DNA from: Chloroflexota bacterium
Lineage (GTDB): Bacteria; Chloroflexota; Anaerolineae; Anaerolineales; UBA4823
Assembly (NCBI GenBank): GCA_017860725.1
Contig: JAGDMX010000005.1
Location: forward strand, 1 to 21,011
Length of the DNA: 21,011 nucleotides
Reading direction: 5' to 3'
Shown here: positions 20,509-21,011 of the stretch, in pieces
Layout: each line of letters opens with the position of its first letter
Position numbering within the stretch: position 1 is the first letter of the stretch
Translations under genes and position numbers: made by a program
The notes under the pieces: generated by a model
What the model was told of the DNA's origin: nothing
The model's database searches: none
Seen by the model: the letters and a program-made list of their open reading frames with translations, nothing else

Positions 20509-20695
20509 TCATACCGACAGGATCAGGCTTTGCTCGATGTTCTTGACGTGCCAGTCCACCTGGTCAAAGGGGTGCACGGCGTGGAAGAGGAAGACGATCA
20601 GGATGGCAATCACGCGCAGCGCATCCAGGTAGTACAAGCGGGGGGGACGATTGGGTCGGTTGGGTGGGAGCTTTAGCGATAGCTTGATCGGTCAT
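20509..20695 (-). pseudogene. Acyltransferase-3 family N-terminal remnant with frameshift and truncation
   Basis: ATG 20695, preceded by GGAGG six bases upstream, opens MTDQAIAKAPTQPTQSS. In that frame it then runs into unrelated residues and a stop. If the run of seven C (minus strand, 20646-20640) is read as six, the frame continues PRLYYLDALRVIAILIVF-LFHAVHPFDQVDWHVKN-IEQSLILSV. This is the first membrane helix and the His motif of acyltransferase-3 proteins, which transfer acyl groups to cell-surface sugars. A TGA at 20511-20509 then ends it at about 61 residues, against the family's usual 350-400. No later part of the family is found before the MFS gene. It is therefore both frameshifted and truncated. 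The homopolymer could instead be a sequencing error, but the truncation would remain. Confidence 0.72.
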
Positions 20696-20843
20696 GGAGT
20701 GCCTCCAATGTTAACAAAAACCTGATACTTCAACACAACTCCCTGGCATTCAAAGACCCTGGACGATGAAGCGCTGCGAATAGGTTAAATTGATTATCGC
20801 GCGAATTTGTGGAAAATCAATAAAATGCGATCAATCACACACC

Positions 20844-20871
20844 TTGACAATTACCGATCTCGCGCTAAACT
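20844..20871 (+). promoter_or_regulatory. Promoter for ssb
   Basis: TTGACA (20844-20849), a 16-base spacer and TAAACT (20866-20871) form a likely sigma-A promoter. Transcription would begin near 20878, giving a leader of about 105 bases. The gap from 20696 to here shows no gene; it has a single DnaA-box-like nonamer and no other structure I can support. Confidence 0.6.
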
Positions 20872-20932
20872 GAAGATACGATTGCAACGAACCATTATCG
20901 ATTATTTGAGCGCGCTTGGTGGACAACGTACA

Positions 20933-20964
20933 GAGATTGCTTCGCAAAGTTCGCTCGCAATGAC
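20933..20964. repeat. Possible dispersed palindromic repeat in the ssb leader
   Basis: The 32-base stretch begins GAGATTGC and ends GCAATGAC, with ATTGC/GCAAT outer arms and TTCGC and TCGC segments inside. It resembles the widespread short repeat of the form GTCATTGCGAG...GAAGCAATCTC that many bacterial genomes carry in intergenic regions. It lies in the untranslated leader of ssb, 8 bases before the ribosome-binding site. Only one copy is in this window, so the repeat status is from recollection of the motif. Confidence 0.45.
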
Positions 20965-20982
20965 TAAAGACGGAGGATAGCT

Positions 20983-21011
20983 ATGGCAGGTTTAAACCGC
21001 GTGCAATTGAT
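20983..21011 (+). CDS. ssb: Single-stranded DNA-binding protein, first codons only
   Basis: The window ends after nine codons, MAGLNRVQL followed by the first two bases of a codon compatible with Ile. This is the usual beginning of SSB (MxxLNxVxLIGNLG). GGAGG (20972-20976) lies 6 bases before ATG 20983, and a promoter precedes the leader. SSB coats single-stranded DNA during replication, repair and recombination. Because only nine residues are visible, the call rests on the characteristic N-terminus and cannot show whether the gene is intact. Confidence 0.7.

Noticed and set aside
20234..20632. 132-codon + strand frame near the MFS gene start
   Set aside because: It runs antisense through the MFS N-terminus and the acyltransferase remnant and shows no domain or ribosome-binding site.
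20808..20816. TGTGGAAAA as a DnaA box and the gap as an origin
   Set aside because: It is a single site with one mismatch, without a cluster or AT-rich unwinding element, so no origin is claimed despite the nearby parS sites.

Overview
The window most likely comes from the chromosome of an Anaerolineae-like member of the Chloroflexota. This is inferred from gene content: a DUF2089/SHOCT-like operon, a glutaredoxin-like protein disulfide oxidoreductase, an array of LysM/M23 wall enzymes anchored as lipoproteins, a YtrA-type GntR regulator, and the N-terminal residues of an SSB. No rRNA, tRNA, CRISPR array or transposase was seen. Coding density is high, many genes overlap by 1-4 bases, and base composition is moderately GC-rich apart from AT-rich promoter gaps and one AT-rich gene.

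Region 1 (1-1775, + strand) is a thiol-redox operon: a disulfide oxidoreductase (left end cut off), a membrane-anchored TlpA/ResA-like thioredoxin, an OsmC-family protein and a rhodanese. The first gene has an in-frame TGA exactly where the first Cys of its CPYC redox motif belongs. A hairpin of bacterial SECIS type follows, so it is read here as a selenoprotein with a UPYC active site. This is the most notable observation in the window.

Region 2 (1765-4500, - strand) is a four-gene operon in which every product carries a SHOCT-like helical hairpin: a zinc-ribbon/HTH DUF2089 regulator, a DUF4097-like beta-repeat protein with a coiled coil, a two-helix membrane protein and a soluble paralogue of the latter. 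A near-consensus promoter with embedded palindromes lies upstream (4587-4614).

Region 3 (4710-10762, - strand) holds four tandem paralogues of a secreted cell-wall hydrolase. Their layout is a membrane anchor or signal, LysM (missing in one), a lysozyme/SLT-like helical region and an M23 peptidase domain, all joined by stop-start overlaps. One copy has lost a catalytic His and is probably a pseudoenzyme.

Region 4 (10871-14698, + strand) starts with a strong promoter and encodes a GntR/YtrA regulator, an SPFH (stomatin-like) membrane protein, a DUF4177 protein, a PLDc_N membrane protein, an ABC ATPase and an ABC-2 permease. Two parS-like ParB sites, one a perfect 16-bp palindrome, sit in gaps at 12615 and 14716. 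This suggests the segment lies in the origin-proximal, centromere-like part of the chromosome.

Region 5 (14734-18168, - strand) holds a deoxynucleoside kinase followed by a nucleotidyltransferase-fold protein, then a squalene-cyclase/prenyltransferase-like alpha-toroid protein with a small four-helix membrane partner. Region 6 has an AT-rich FMN-dependent azoreductase-like gene (+), a GPH-like MFS transporter (-), a decayed acyltransferase-3 N-terminus with a homopolymer frameshift, and finally the promoter, leader and first codons of ssb (+).
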